Assembly: GCA_027451525.1 (NCBI GenBank)
Contig: DAIDJF010000009.1
Span: 1 to 64,000 of the forward strand
Direction of reading: 5' to 3'
DNA: 64,000 nucleotides
DNA from: Ktedonobacterales bacterium
GTDB lineage: Bacteria; Chloroflexota; Ktedonobacteria; Ktedonobacterales; Ktedonobacteraceae
The notes under the pieces are model-generated. The model worked only from the letters and a program-made list of their open reading frames with translations, ran no database searches and was not told the origin of the DNA. A program made the position numbers and the translations under genes. Below are positions 1-10,100 of the stretch, one piece after another (the stretch's first letter is position 1; each line of letters starts with the position of its first letter).

Positions 1-1295
<1,295 letters not shown>

Positions 1296-1399
1296 CTAGT
1301 GATCTATTAATATCTCTTATACTATGTCAGATCAGATAGCGGGTAGACAAATCTTGACACGCTGTACCCCAGGAAAAATCTGTGTTGTGCCTTTAAGCG

Positions 1400-1408
1400 T
1401 GCTATACT
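1400..1408 (+). promoter_or_regulatory. Extended −10 promoter for the ThuA-like gene
   Basis: TGCTATACT is a good extended −10 element about 40 bp before the ATG at 1449. No convincing −35 hexamer is present at 17 bp, which is tolerated by extended −10 promoters. Confidence 0.5.
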
Positions 1409-1448
1409 AGCAGATAGGCAGCATGTAACCTTTAGAAAGGAACATTTC

Positions 1449-2093
1449 ATGAAATCAGCTCTGATTGTTTGGGGCGGGTGGCAAGGTCACGAGCCGGAGC
1501 AGGGGGCCGCTCTCTTTGCACCATTTTTGCGCGCACAGGGATACGACGTTGAGGTAGCGGATACGCTTGATGTCTATTTAGACGCGGCGAAAATGCAGTC
1601 GCTTGATCTGATTGTGCCGATCTGGACCATGGGAACCATTACATCACAACAGGAGCAGGGCCTTCTCGATGCTGTAGAAAGTGGCGTGGGGATTGCTGGC
1701 TGGCATGGCTGCATGGCTGACTCCTTTCGCAATAACACACAATATCAGTTTATGGTCGGTGGGCAGTGGGTGGCGCATCCAGGCAATATCATTGACTATG
1801 ATGTGCATATCGTCAAGCACGATGACCCCATTGTCGCTGGTCTGCGAGATTTTCGCATCCATTCCGAGCAATATTATATGCATGTAGACCCGATGAATGA
1901 AGTGCTGGCAACCACGACCTTTCGCGGCGAGTATGCCTCATGGATTGAGGGGTGCGTGATGCCTGTGGTATGGAAGAAGCGATGGGGCAAAGGGCGTGTC
2001 TTTTACAGTTCGCTTGGGCACGTTGTCAAGGATTTTGCAGTGCCAGAAGCGTTGACAATCATGCAGCGTGGCATAGTGTGGGCGAGCCGTTAA
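1449..2093 (+). CDS. ThuA-like (trehalose utilization family) protein
   Basis: A 214-residue protein with the class I glutamine-amidotransferase-like fold of the ThuA family. It starts with a hydrophobic strand followed by GGWQGHE, continues with a GVGIAGWHG segment, and ends with a [18 protein letters not shown] block characteristic of ThuA. ThuA proteins are linked to trehalose or glucoside catabolism, but the biochemical reaction is poorly defined. There are no sugar-uptake genes adjacent, only the lyxose-isomerase-like gene upstream on the other strand. The start is supported by an AGAAAGGA sequence about 7 bp upstream and by a promoter at 1400. Confidence 0.8.
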   Translation: MKSALIVWGGWQGHEPEQGAALFAPFLRAQGYDVEVADTLDVYLDAAKMQSLDLIVPIWTMGTITSQQEQGLLDAVESGVGIAGWHGCMADSFRNNTQYQFMVGGQWVAHPGNIIDYDVHIVKHDDPIVAGLRDFRIHSEQYYMHVDPMNEVLATTTFRGEYASWIEGCVMPVVWKKRWGKGRVFYSSLGHVVKDFAVPEALTIMQRGIVWASR

Positions 2094-2150
2094 TCTGCAC
2101 AATCATTGCCCCTTCTATTTTTCCCAAAAGCTTGCGTTGTGAGGAGGTTT

Positions 2151-2189
2151 ATGGTTAAATGCCCTCAGTATGGCGGAACAGCGTTTTGA
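2151..2189 (+). other. Possible 12-codon leader ORF overlapping the SirB1-like start
   Basis: GAGGAGG at 2141–2147 is followed by ATG at 2151, which opens a 12-codon frame ending in TGA at 2187, inside the downstream gene. The downstream ATG (2170) lies over 20 bp from this Shine-Dalgarno sequence and has none of its own. Translational coupling is possible. The 3-bp spacing to 2151 is short, so this is only suggestive. Confidence 0.3.
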
Positions 2190-3063
2190 TAATACTGCAC
2201 AACAACGTGCCTTTCGCGCATTTGAGACACTCGTTACCGATGGGGCTGATATTGATCTAGCCCTGGCTGCTCTGCTCATTGCGAGTATCGAGTATCCCAA
2301 TCTCGATGTGGCACATTATATTGCCCAACTCGATGCACTTGCCCGCCGTGTCAGGTTTATGCTTGGCTTGCCATCACCTGAAGGGCTTGCACAATTACCT
2401 GAGGGCATCAATCTACTAACTGTTCTCGAAGCGATCAACAGTGTGCTTTTTGAACAGGAGCATTTTCATGGCAATCGCACGGACTACTACAACCCTAATA
2501 ATAGCTTTTTGAATAAGGTGTTAGAAGAACATGTGGGTATTCCCATCGCGCTTTCCCTCCTCTACATGGAAGTAGGCAAGCGTGTTGGACTGGTGTTAGA
2601 GGGAATCGGCTTGCCATTTCATTTCGTGGTACGCTGTCACCTCTCGCCAGAGAGTGTCATATATATTGATCCTTTCGAGCAAGGTCTGCTACTGACTGAA
2701 CACGACTGTCGCCTGCGTATTCGCCGCATGGCTGGTGGCAAAATCCGCTTCCAATCCCATTGGTTTGAACCTGTGACGCCTAAGCAATTCTTACAGCGTA
2801 TGTTGAGCAACCTCAAGCATATTTATCTGCGCCATGATACTTTCCCGCTTGCCCTTGCCGTTTGTGATCGTCTCCTGTTGCTAACGCCTTTGCCTGCCAT
2901 CGAATGGCGTGATCGTGGTCTCATTCATCTGCAACTCAAGCATTATGGACGTGCTTTACGCGACCTGAAAACCTATCTTGAGCATGTTCCTGAAGCGGAA
3001 GACCGTGATGAGATACTGAGTCATATCAAGGCGATTCGTCAGGCTCTCGCGCTGCTTAATTAA
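2170..3063 (+). CDS. SirB1-like transglutaminase-fold / TPR protein
   Basis: A 297-residue protein of the SirB1 (transglutaminase-like plus TPR) family. The signature block is present: NPNNSFLNKVLEE, then GIPIALSLLYMEVG and LPFHFVVR, around residues 110–155. It is followed by an IYIDPFEQG motif and a C-terminal pair of TPR-like helices (RDRGLIHLQLKHYGRAL). The catalytic Cys of true transglutaminases is not evident, as is usual for this family, whose role is unknown. An in-frame TGA at 2140 and no intervening alternative start force initiation at 2170, far from the nearest Shine-Dalgarno sequence. It converges on the S1-domain gene. Confidence 0.75.
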   Translation: MAEQRFDNTAQQRAFRAFETLVTDGADIDLALAALLIASIEYPNLDVAHYIAQLDALARRVRFMLGLPSPEGLAQLPEGINLLTVLEAINSVLFEQEHFHGNRTDYYNPNNSFLNKVLEEHVGIPIALSLLYMEVGKRVGLVLEGIGLPFHFVVRCHLSPESVIYIDPFEQGLLLTEHDCRLRIRRMAGGKIRFQSHWFEPVTPKQFLQRMLSNLKHIYLRHDTFPLALAVCDRLLLLTPLPAIEWRDRGLIHLQLKHYGRALRDLKTYLEHVPEAEDRDEILSHIKAIRQALALLN

Positions 3064-3092
3064 ACGCTGAAGGGATTTTGCGGTATTTCGCG

Positions 3093-6000
3093 CTAGATAT
3101 CCTTCATGCTCAATGCCATATGGCGTCGTTCCATGTCAATGCGCACAATCAAGACCTCTACTTCATCGCCCACGAATAGCTCACGGCGCGCATCGCTGAC
3201 ATTTTCACGGATGTCTGTCCTATAGATCAGGCCACTTGCCCCTGGCTCGATCTCGACAAATGCCCCAAAATCTTTCACATCAGTAACCACGCCTGTGACA
3301 ATTTCTCCTACTTTATAGCGCAGGAGTGGATCGTGTTCTTGTACCTGCATACTCAACTCAAGCCAGTGTTTCTCACGGTTAATAGTCAAGATCCGCACTG
3401 TGACTTTGTCGCCAATGCTGACGACGTTGGCGACATCGCTGACATAGCCCCACATTTTGCTTTTGTGGACCAGACCGCTGACTCCTGGCTCAATCTGAAC
3501 GAATGCGCCAAACTCTTGTATATCGGTCACGCGCCCGGTAACGATATCGCCTTCATGATAGTTGCGTAGCGGGTCATATTCTGGTAGTTGCATACTCAAT
3601 TCAAGATTACTTTGCTCAACATTGACATTTAAGATCAAAACTTTTACCACATCACCCATGTGTACAAGCTCACTCATATCTGGCACATAGCCCCACATTT
3701 TGCTTTTATGGACCAGACCGCTGACTCCTGGCTCAATTTCAACAAATGCGCCGTAGGATTGTACACCTGTCACACGCCCCTCGACAATCTGGCCTATCTG
3801 ATATGTCATGATGGGCACAGAGGATGCTGAATCTTCTGTCAATTCAGCATTTATGGGGGAATGATGCTCCTCAGTAAATGTTTCATCTGTCTCATCGTAC
3901 TCTATTTCGTTCTCGCTCTGTATCTCGCTACTCGCCAATACGCGAACATAGCTGAGGGCGTCCTGTTCATTGTCGCTCTGAACTATTTTTGCCTGCGTTG
4001 GTTGATGAGCTATCGTAAGGACCTCTGCGAGGAACTGGTACGAGTTGCGGTAGAGGTGACGAATATTATAGTGGTAAATTTTGTCTGTACTGAGTGATAA
4101 AAATTTGTTTTGTATGTGATACGGCATCTGTCCATGAAAATGTAAACGGTTATTTTCCCAATAGATGCTGAAACGTTCTTGATGCGTCATTTCGATGATT
4201 TGACGCACCTCGCTGGGTAAATGGTGTATTTCTAATGAAGTGACGTGGTCGGGAAAAAGGAGTTGCAGCGTTACCACATCGCCAATCTCGCATTGTTGTT
4301 GTGGGTAGGGTAACATGGCGCGTGGAATCTCCAGCGCATAGATCAGGCCAAGAGCGGGATCACTCCAATGCAGCACGAGCAGGATACTCTCGGCAAACAC
4401 CTTGCTGATGGTTCCTGTTGCTTGATATGTCCCGTTTTCGGCTGGGAGACTTTTGAGAATTTTATCGAGATGCACTTCCATGAGCGGAAGTAAAGAAAGC
4501 GTGACGGTTCGCTTGAGCGTATCAATCTCTTCAAGGATGAGATGGAGTTGTGTGTTTGGAAGGATCTCTTTGATAGCTTCTCCCAGAGGCGTAAAGCTAA
4601 CCTGCTCTGGCTCTAGTAAAATGGTGAGATGTGAGCGCGGTTCCTCAACAATGAGCGAGATCAGCGTGTCGTCGGGACGCTCATCGTAGCCAAGCGTGTG
4701 TACTGTAACGACATCACCGATCTGATGGAGATCGTGAAAGACCTGAAAAGGCTCTTGCGTTGGCACTGGTTTGACGATGACAAAAGGATGTGCAGGATCG
4801 TCAAAGTTGTAATCGCTCACCTCAACCAGGAGAGGGGCGTTGATCTGATAGATTTTTTCTTCTGTATTCGCCGTGGCTGAAAGGTCTGCAGGCTGTAAGC
4901 ATCCTGTGATACCAGCGAATGCGCGATGTTGTGCAGGTGGCGAGGTGAGAAGTGCTTCTTCAATACTATCTTTGTGTTCATAATCGATGACGTAGGCATT
5001 GAGTTGTGTGCTACGTAAAAAACTGGCTTCGCCGCGAAAGCTTTCAAGCGTCGGCGGTGCATCCGCGAGATGGCGTGTGAATGCGACAGAAAGCGAACCA
5101 TCTGGATGTGTATGTGTGATGGTGCAGATATAACGGCTCCCCAATGGGATACGCTGATCGAGAAAAAGGCGTTGATCAGTCTGCGTTGGGAGTAACTCAT
5201 TGGCGTTATTGCGCGCTGTCTGTTGCGCAATAAAACGCGCCAACGAGAGTGCCGAGTGTTCTTGTTGGCGTAGCCATGTTAGCCAGTCGGGTTCCAGTGC
5301 AAGGATAGAGGGAACAACCGGGCCTGTTTCTGTATGTTGAACAAGATAGTGCGCAAAAAGAATGCGCAACCGTTGCAGAAGATCAAAATTGATGGGACGG
5401 CGTTCGAGAGTTTTCTTATTGACGCTGCGTTCAACAAGCAAGCGTTCCCGTTCTGGCTCAACCTTATAGGCAAGCAGGCCATGATGCACAAAAAAAGCTC
5501 TCGCCCATGCCTCCTGGCGAGCCTGCTGAAGTGCTGCCTTGACCTCAGTAAACCATGCGTCCGCAATCTCTCTTACGCCATATTGACTCACAAGTAGATC
5601 AATATTTTCTATGTCATACGCCTTCCCGATATCTTTCTTAAAGTGTGTAAGATGAGTCCCAAGTGCTTCTTCGAGTGCTTTAGGTAAGATGGGGAGACGA
5701 TACGGTTGCCATGTTTCGCGTAATGCCCACTGGGGGGCAAGCGATTGCTCCTGATAGCGTGTCTCGGACCATGCAGTGTAGAGTTTCAGCGCGAACTCGA
5801 TATCATCTCGACAGCCTTTGCGGAGTGCCTGATGGATGCGATAGACCGCACGACTTGTGGCGGCATCCCATTCATTGTCCCAATAGAGAAGGCGTTGGGG
5901 ACCTCCAACGTGCATGATCGCCAGCAGTGTTGCCATCTCCGTTGTACACATGTAGCGGTCAGCCGCTGTCATTAATTGCTCGACCTGAGCATCGGTCGTC

Positions 6001-6347
6001 GTAAAAGTGGTACGTTGCTTTATGTGCTCGGCATCACTTTGTCGCACGCGCTGTAATAGTTGGACTACGCGACGGCGCATACTGCGAAGCTTTGGCGCGC
6101 TCGCTTCTGCCACGATAGCTGCTGACGTATTTGTCTCTATTTCTTCAGTGATCTGTACGCCCAGGACTGTTCCCTCCTCACTTGTGCTTGGGGGAGGAAG
6201 GCGTGTTGCAAACGCCCCCGCTTCAAGAACGCGCTCGTTGCGTTCACGAAAAGGGTCGAGAAAGATAATGGTGGCTACTATCGCACTTAATGTAAAAAAT
6301 TTTGTTTGTGAGTTATGTCTAACTAACCATTTTACAAACCAATTCAT
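3093..6347 (-). CDS. Large membrane-anchored protein with three C-terminal S1 domains
   Basis: A 1084-residue protein. One hydrophobic segment (about 17–31) follows a short basic N-terminus, so it is probably a single-pass membrane protein. Residues 60–520 are an unrecognised, mostly helical region. Residues 520–760 contain strand patterns (IGDVVTV…TLISL) that may be degenerate OB folds. Three clear S1 RNA-binding domains occupy about 850–919, 932–1001 and 1013–1082, each with GAFVxIEPGxSGL. The first two are almost identical even at DNA level. The topology would decide whether the S1 domains face the cytoplasm. The start has AGGAG 7 bp upstream. The gene is 18 bp downstream of a small gene on the same strand and probably co-transcribed. 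Function is unknown; RNA binding is inferred. Confidence 0.75.
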   Translation of the reverse strand: MNWFVKWLVRHNSQTKFFTLSAIVATIIFLDPFRERNERVLEAGAFATRLPPPSTSEEGTVLGVQITEEIETNTSAAIVAEASAPKLRSMRRRVVQLLQRVRQSDAEHIKQRTTFTTTDAQVEQLMTAADRYMCTTEMATLLAIMHVGGPQRLLYWDNEWDAATSRAVYRIHQALRKGCRDDIEFALKLYTAWSETRYQEQSLAPQWALRETWQPYRLPILPKALEEALGTHLTHFKKDIGKAYDIENIDLLVSQYGVREIADAWFTEVKAALQQARQEAWARAFFVHHGLLAYKVEPERERLLVERSVNKKTLERRPINFDLLQRLRILFAHYLVQHTETGPVVPSILALEPDWLTWLRQQEHSALSLARFIAQQTARNNANELLPTQTDQRLFLDQRIPLGSRYICTITHTHPDGSLSVAFTRHLADAPPTLESFRGEASFLRSTQLNAYVIDYEHKDSIEEALLTSPPAQHRAFAGITGCLQPADLSATANTEEKIYQINAPLLVEVSDYNFDDPAHPFVIVKPVPTQEPFQVFHDLHQIGDVVTVHTLGYDERPDDTLISLIVEEPRSHLTILLEPEQVSFTPLGEAIKEILPNTQLHLILEEIDTLKRTVTLSLLPLMEVHLDKILKSLPAENGTYQATGTISKVFAESILLVLHWSDPALGLIYALEIPRAMLPYPQQQCEIGDVVTLQLLFPDHVTSLEIHHLPSEVRQIIEMTHQERFSIYWENNRLHFHGQMPYHIQNKFLSLSTDKIYHYNIRHLYRNSYQFLAEVLTIAHQPTQAKIVQSDNEQDALSYVRVLASSEIQSENEIEYDETDETFTEEHHSPINAELTEDSASSVPIMTYQIGQIVEGRVTGVQSYGAFVEIEPGVSGLVHKSKMWGYVPDMSELVHMGDVVKVLILNVNVEQSNLELSMQLPEYDPLRNYHEGDIVTGRVTDIQEFGAFVQIEPGVSGLVHKSKMWGYVSDVANVVSIGDKVTVRILTINREKHWLELSMQVQEHDPLLRYKVGEIVTGVVTDVKDFGAFVEIEPGASGLIYRTDIRENVSDARRELFVGDEVEVLIVRIDMERRHMALSMKDI
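3442..3737 (-). repeat. Near-identical 53-bp direct repeat within the S1 domains
   Basis: Bases 3442–3494 and 3685–3737 differ at one position and are spaced by exactly 243 bp (81 codons). They encode the same loop of S1 domains 1 and 2, including SGLVHKSKMWGYV. This indicates a recent in-frame domain duplication or gene conversion. Confidence 0.85.
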
Positions 6348-6365
6348 ACGAATACTCCTAAATGC

Positions 6366-6995
6366 TTAACTCCATGTCATTCTCCCTGGTAGGTAACAAT
6401 TCATGATGTGCCAGAAATAATAAGGGGTGACTTCCAGCATGGGAGGTTGGTTTCTACGCGCTATTAATTCTTCGACAAGGGCACGGTAAAAACCAACGAT
6501 CACTGGCTGGAATCCTGTGTGGTAAAGGAAAAGTTTTAAGGGACCATTGCTTAAACCTTCGCGGAGTTGGCGTTGTGTCTCTTGATAACTAAAAGCATCA
6601 ACGTCGGCCAGCGAACGACCTTTCGGTATGTCTTTATTTAAAAGCCATGCAATATCTACCAATGGGTCCATTTCTAAGTGGCGCATACTAATTAACGCAA
6701 CTCGTAATGGTAAAACATTGCGGAGTGGGGTCATCGACTCAGATCGCAATGGAGCCAGACTACGCAAGGGGAATGGTTTGCCGCGTGAACCATCTCCATA
6801 CAGCACATGAACATATACAGGCGCAACAGGTTCGTCTGAAGTAGCATAGACAAATTCATGTAAGACATCGGCGATAGTATTATGAGATTGGCTGCTAAAA
6901 TTGACTTGCCCGAAACGTCCTTCACGTACTGTCGTAATCGCCTCTTGCATTTGTTGCTGCAGTGCTGCGCGAAAACTATGCTCACGAATATCCAT
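6366..6995 (-). CDS. Conserved-looking hypothetical protein, partner of S1 gene
   Basis: A 209-residue soluble protein with no signal peptide or membrane segment. I do not recognise the family. It is mixed alpha/beta with a repeated Leu-Arg-Pro motif region (PLRSLAPLRSESMTPLRNV, about residues 77–95) and a C-terminal helix carrying RNQPPMLEVTPYYFW. AAGGAG lies 7 bp before the ATG, supporting the start. It immediately precedes the large S1-domain gene (18-bp gap), so the two are probably one operon, and its product may act with that protein. An AT-rich region with a TATATA stretch upstream (around 7030) may be its promoter. Confidence 0.6.
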   Translation of the reverse strand: MDIREHSFRAALQQQMQEAITTVREGRFGQVNFSSQSHNTIADVLHEFVYATSDEPVAPVYVHVLYGDGSRGKPFPLRSLAPLRSESMTPLRNVLPLRVALISMRHLEMDPLVDIAWLLNKDIPKGRSLADVDAFSYQETQRQLREGLSNGPLKLFLYHTGFQPVIVGFYRALVEELIARRNQPPMLEVTPYYFWHIMNCYLPGRMTWS

Positions 6996-7000
6996 ATAAA

Positions 7001-7378
7001 GCTCCTTGTGATATGTATCGCCTGTTTTTATATATAATGCTCATCCATGTGAAAAAATTGCTTATTGGCGCGTGCCTATTTGTATTGTTTGGTAGTATAG
7101 ATATAAATACAATAAGATGGTGTCTTCTTGATTTGATATAAAAGTGTGTTACTATATTTTACACCCTGTTGTTTATCTACGCAACTGGCAGCAAGCTCGC
7201 ATTTCATATCCATCGCACCCTATGGTATCGTCTTTTAGTGCTCCACTTATAAAGACAGATGATATCACATGAACATAACATACTCTGATAAAAACGGTAG
7301 GAAGGTATAGATGTGTATATTCATGTAATGTCAGAGCTAAGATGCTTGTAGGTGCAATTATGTAGAGGTTGAGTAAAG
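7001..7378. other. AT-rich intergenic region
   Basis: 378 bp between two minus-strand genes. It holds the likely promoter of the small gene at 6366 (TATATA-rich stretch around 7030) and the 3' untranslated region of the phosphodiesterase gene. The open frame crossing into the phosphodiesterase gene is a shadow. No RNA gene or clear terminator was seen. Confidence 0.5.
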
Positions 7379-8659
7379 TTAAAGTGGTAAGACCAGGAGC
7401 GGTATTTCCATCTCCTCGTGTGTCAAGCCGCCGTGATGACCTTGAAAATGCATCTCGAAACGTCCTTCTTCGTACCACCAGACGCTCTCATGCTTATACG
7501 GCAAAATAACCACGTTCCCTACGTGTGCGAGGAAGGCGGGTGATGGCTGTTGCAGACCAAAGAACTGTCGATCAAGGAGTTCTTGCACGCGATAGACCTC
7601 CGCGCGACCGCTAAGCTGAGTCTGAAGGTAGGCAATGGCCTCATCAAGGGAATCTTCTTTGATATGCAGAAACATATCTCTGGCCGAACCTGCGGGAACA
7701 AGCAATTGGCCTGCTCGATTGCTTTTGAGATAGTGTTTGATCTCAGGTGTCTTGAGATTGAGATAGAAGGTGCGTGCTGGCTCAACTTCAACCTGTCCAT
7801 GATCGGCAATCAACATACAGAGGGTGTTGTTTACGCGCCCATGCACATTATGGTAGAAGAGGTGTTCCATCATATTCAAAAATGTAGTGATAGTCTCTTC
7901 CAGTTGGTGCGATTGTGGTCCGTAATGATGGCAGACGTGGTCGATGCGATCAAAATACAGAAAATAATAGGTAGGAGCACCGTTTTTGAGGGCCATGAGT
8001 TCGGAGAGGTAGACAAGAGCCTCTTGAAGGCTGTTGTAGGGCGAGACCTTTGCGCCACGAAAGATATGGTCTGAGTAGGTTGAGGGTGTGTATGCCTGAT
8101 ATTGTAGGATGTGTGAGACCACGCCTTGAGCCTGGAGCTTTTGATAGAATGTGGTTTTGGGATAAAAATGTTCTGGTGCTATATTCGCCCTCTTTAGCGT
8201 ATCGCGGGCAGTTTTATCGCGTCCATAGGAAAAGAGTAGCGGCGAAATGATATCGTCAACCAATGGCTCGTAGTAGTTCCATTCATAGATGCCGCTCTGT
8301 CCAACATCCAGTCCAGTGTGGATGCAGGTCGCATGGGCAGCGGTCGTCGAAGGGAACTGAGATGTCATTTTTGAGACAACCCCCTCTTGCATAAAACGTT
8401 GCAGAAACGGATGCTTTTCTGCATACGGCTCAAAGAAACGCCATCCAAAAGCATCGATAAAGAAAAGAACGACTGTATCATAACGAGTTGGCAGATTTGC
8501 GAATGCATCAAGTGGTAGATGACTGGGGCCGTTGCCAGTCAACAGGAGTTGAATAGCGGAAGGGATGTTAGAAAAACAGTAAGAGTCATATCGTGGCTGC
8601 GTGAACTGTTGTGAGAACCGCATGGTATTGATCTCATGAATAGACATTGTATTGAGCAT
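7379..8659 (-). CDS. Type I phosphodiesterase / nucleotide pyrophosphatase family
   Basis: A 426-residue member of the alkaline phosphatase superfamily. The two-metal site can be followed in order: a first Asp in VVLFFIDAFGWRF (about residue 52), the nucleophilic Thr in FPSTTAAHA, DRIDHVCHHYG in the middle, IADHGQ, and a late HGGLTHEEM. The family hydrolyses phosphodiester or phosphomonoester bonds; the substrate is unknown. No signal peptide or membrane helix is seen, so a cytoplasmic enzyme is suggested, which is unusual for nucleotide pyrophosphatases. The first ATG has only a weak AGGT upstream, and an ATG four codons in is an alternative start. It is divergent from the EamA permease. Confidence 0.8.
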   Translation of the reverse strand: MLNTMSIHEINTMRFSQQFTQPRYDSYCFSNIPSAIQLLLTGNGPSHLPLDAFANLPTRYDTVVLFFIDAFGWRFFEPYAEKHPFLQRFMQEGVVSKMTSQFPSTTAAHATCIHTGLDVGQSGIYEWNYYEPLVDDIISPLLFSYGRDKTARDTLKRANIAPEHFYPKTTFYQKLQAQGVVSHILQYQAYTPSTYSDHIFRGAKVSPYNSLQEALVYLSELMALKNGAPTYYFLYFDRIDHVCHHYGPQSHQLEETITTFLNMMEHLFYHNVHGRVNNTLCMLIADHGQVEVEPARTFYLNLKTPEIKHYLKSNRAGQLLVPAGSARDMFLHIKEDSLDEAIAYLQTQLSGRAEVYRVQELLDRQFFGLQQPSPAFLAHVGNVVILPYKHESVWWYEEGRFEMHFQGHHGGLTHEEMEIPLLVLPL

Positions 8660-8819
8660 CGCGACCTGCTTCTAGTAAGGACCTGCTTTTATTAAAAGTG
8701 TATTGAGAACAGTATAACACAGACGTTCAGTTTAGGGCAGATTTTATGTGGCTATTATGAATCTACAACCGTCTGAACAGATACATATCTGTAAACGATA
8801 GATAGTTCTATTGGCGTTC

Positions 8820-8864
8820 TGTGAAGAGAGTATGCTCCGTATTGTGGGGTATACTCTCTTCACA
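8820..8864. promoter_or_regulatory. 14-bp perfect inverted repeat between divergent genes
   Basis: Arms 8820–8833 and 8851–8864 are perfectly complementary and separated by 17 bp. No T-run follows on either side, and the element sits between two divergent starts. A dyad operator or a leader hairpin of the EamA gene fits better than a terminator. Confidence 0.6.
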
Positions 8865-8926
8865 TTAGTTGGTGGTTGCAGAGGTGTGGTAGCTTGCCTC
8901 GCTCCTCGCTCCTGGAAAGTAGACTC

Positions 8927-9838
8927 ATGAAACTGCAACGCGCAGATCTCGCGGTATTGGGTGCAAGTGTGATTTGGGGGATCAACTATAGCTCGGTCAA
9001 ACTTGCTCTCACGTATGTTCCTCCTTTTGTTGTCGGCATGGCTCGTTTCATGATTGCGAGCGTTGCTATCGTATGGATGCTCAAGAGTATAGAGGGCAGC
9101 ATTCGTGTCTCCTGGGTAGATGTGCGACGTATTGTGTTTGTCGGTGTAGTCGGCTTTGGGGTGCAGCAAGCCTGCTTTTTATACGGGGTCAATTTTACTA
9201 ATGCCTCTATTGCCGCGTTACTCACCGCGTTGACACGTGCTGTCATGACGGTTATTGCCTCCTATTTAGCGCGTGAGCGACTAACGGGCGTGATGATTGT
9301 GGGCGTCATGCTTGCATGTATTGGTATGGTCGGAGTCGTGCTCGGTCAAGGTTTTTCCGTGGTCATGACGACTACCAGTCTGCTCGGTATCTTCCTCGTA
9401 TTTGCCGCTGGCATGATCGGTGGGGCAATGCCGCTCTTGAATAAAGACCTGCTCAAGCAATACTCATCGCTACGCACGACGACCTGGACCGTGTTCTTTG
9501 GTATGTTGTTTCTCTTTCCTCTGGGGGCAACTGATGTCAGGGCGGTTGCTTGGGTGCATCTCCCGCTCATTGTCTGGGGTGCGCTTCTGTTCACAGGCTT
9601 GGGAGCAACAGCAACGACCAACTTGCTATGGAATTATGGTGTCGCGCATATTGGTGTGGTACGTATGACGATCTACGGCTATCTACCCGCCATTCTAGGC
9701 GTTCTGATGGCGACTATACTACTTCATGAAGGACTTTCATGGCTGCAATGGATAGGGGCAATCGTCACAATTGGCGGCATCGCGCTCTCGCAATATAAAC
9801 AGAGGCAGTACAGCACTAAACAATACACTTCCGCATGA
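8927..9838 (+). CDS. EamA-family (DMT) permease
   Basis: A 303-residue integral membrane protein with about ten predicted transmembrane helices arranged as two EamA repeats. The first repeat begins LAVLGASVIWGINYSSVKLAL and the second starts near LLGIFLVFAAGMIGGAMPLLNK. EamA (drug/metabolite transporter) proteins export or import small metabolites; the substrate cannot be told. The frame extends upstream to a TTG at 8876, but the ATG at 8927 is preferred. It places the first helix at the usual position and has GGAA upstream. A perfect inverted repeat lies about 60 bp upstream. Confidence 0.85.
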   Translation: MKLQRADLAVLGASVIWGINYSSVKLALTYVPPFVVGMARFMIASVAIVWMLKSIEGSIRVSWVDVRRIVFVGVVGFGVQQACFLYGVNFTNASIAALLTALTRAVMTVIASYLARERLTGVMIVGVMLACIGMVGVVLGQGFSVVMTTTSLLGIFLVFAAGMIGGAMPLLNKDLLKQYSSLRTTTWTVFFGMLFLFPLGATDVRAVAWVHLPLIVWGALLFTGLGATATTNLLWNYGVAHIGVVRMTIYGYLPAILGVLMATILLHEGLSWLQWIGAIVTIGGIALSQYKQRQYSTKQYTSA

Positions 9839-9910
9839 GTTCGCTTTCTACACACAGGGTATGCTGAAACTCACACATTCAGCGTTTTGTCATGAAATAA
9901 TGGCAGCATA

Positions 9911-9945
9911 AAAAATGGAGGCAAGAAGTCCCCCAACTTCTTGCC
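9911..9945 (-). terminator. Rho-independent terminator of the beta-propeller gene
   Basis: Arms 9920–9929 and 9936–9945 form a 10-bp perfect stem with a 6-base C-rich loop. On the minus strand the stem is followed within four bases by TTTTT. It lies about 155 bp past the stop of the gene at 10101. Confidence 0.65.
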
Positions 9946-9949
9946 AAAT

Positions 9950-10030
9950 GGAAAACATGCGCATGATGTTTTCCCTGTGGGAAATCAGGTATTGCTTGAT
10001 CTCCCGCTGGGAAGTGTAGCACACTTTTCA
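9950..10030. repeat. Cluster of small palindromes in convergent intergenic space
   Basis: Next to the terminator there is a 9-bp stem (9950–9958 with 9966–9974). It overlaps a 6-bp TTTCCC/GGGAAA stem, and an AAGTGT/ACACTT stem follows near 10014. The overlapping arms could form alternative structures. No coding capacity is seen. Confidence 0.5.
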
Positions 10031-10100
10031 CACAAAAGCTGTGTAATACTTCACAATTTGACGGTAGTTTGATGGTCTGCAAGATGCTAGGACTGCGTGC

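Noticed and set aside
7173-7478. 101-codon minus-strand frame entering the phosphodiesterase gene
   Set aside because: It overlaps the phosphodiesterase 3' end in another frame, is low complexity, and has no ribosome-binding site.
8744-9169. 141-codon minus-strand frame across the EamA gene start
   Set aside because: It is antisense to conserved EamA sequence, has no ribosome-binding site and has an improbable composition.
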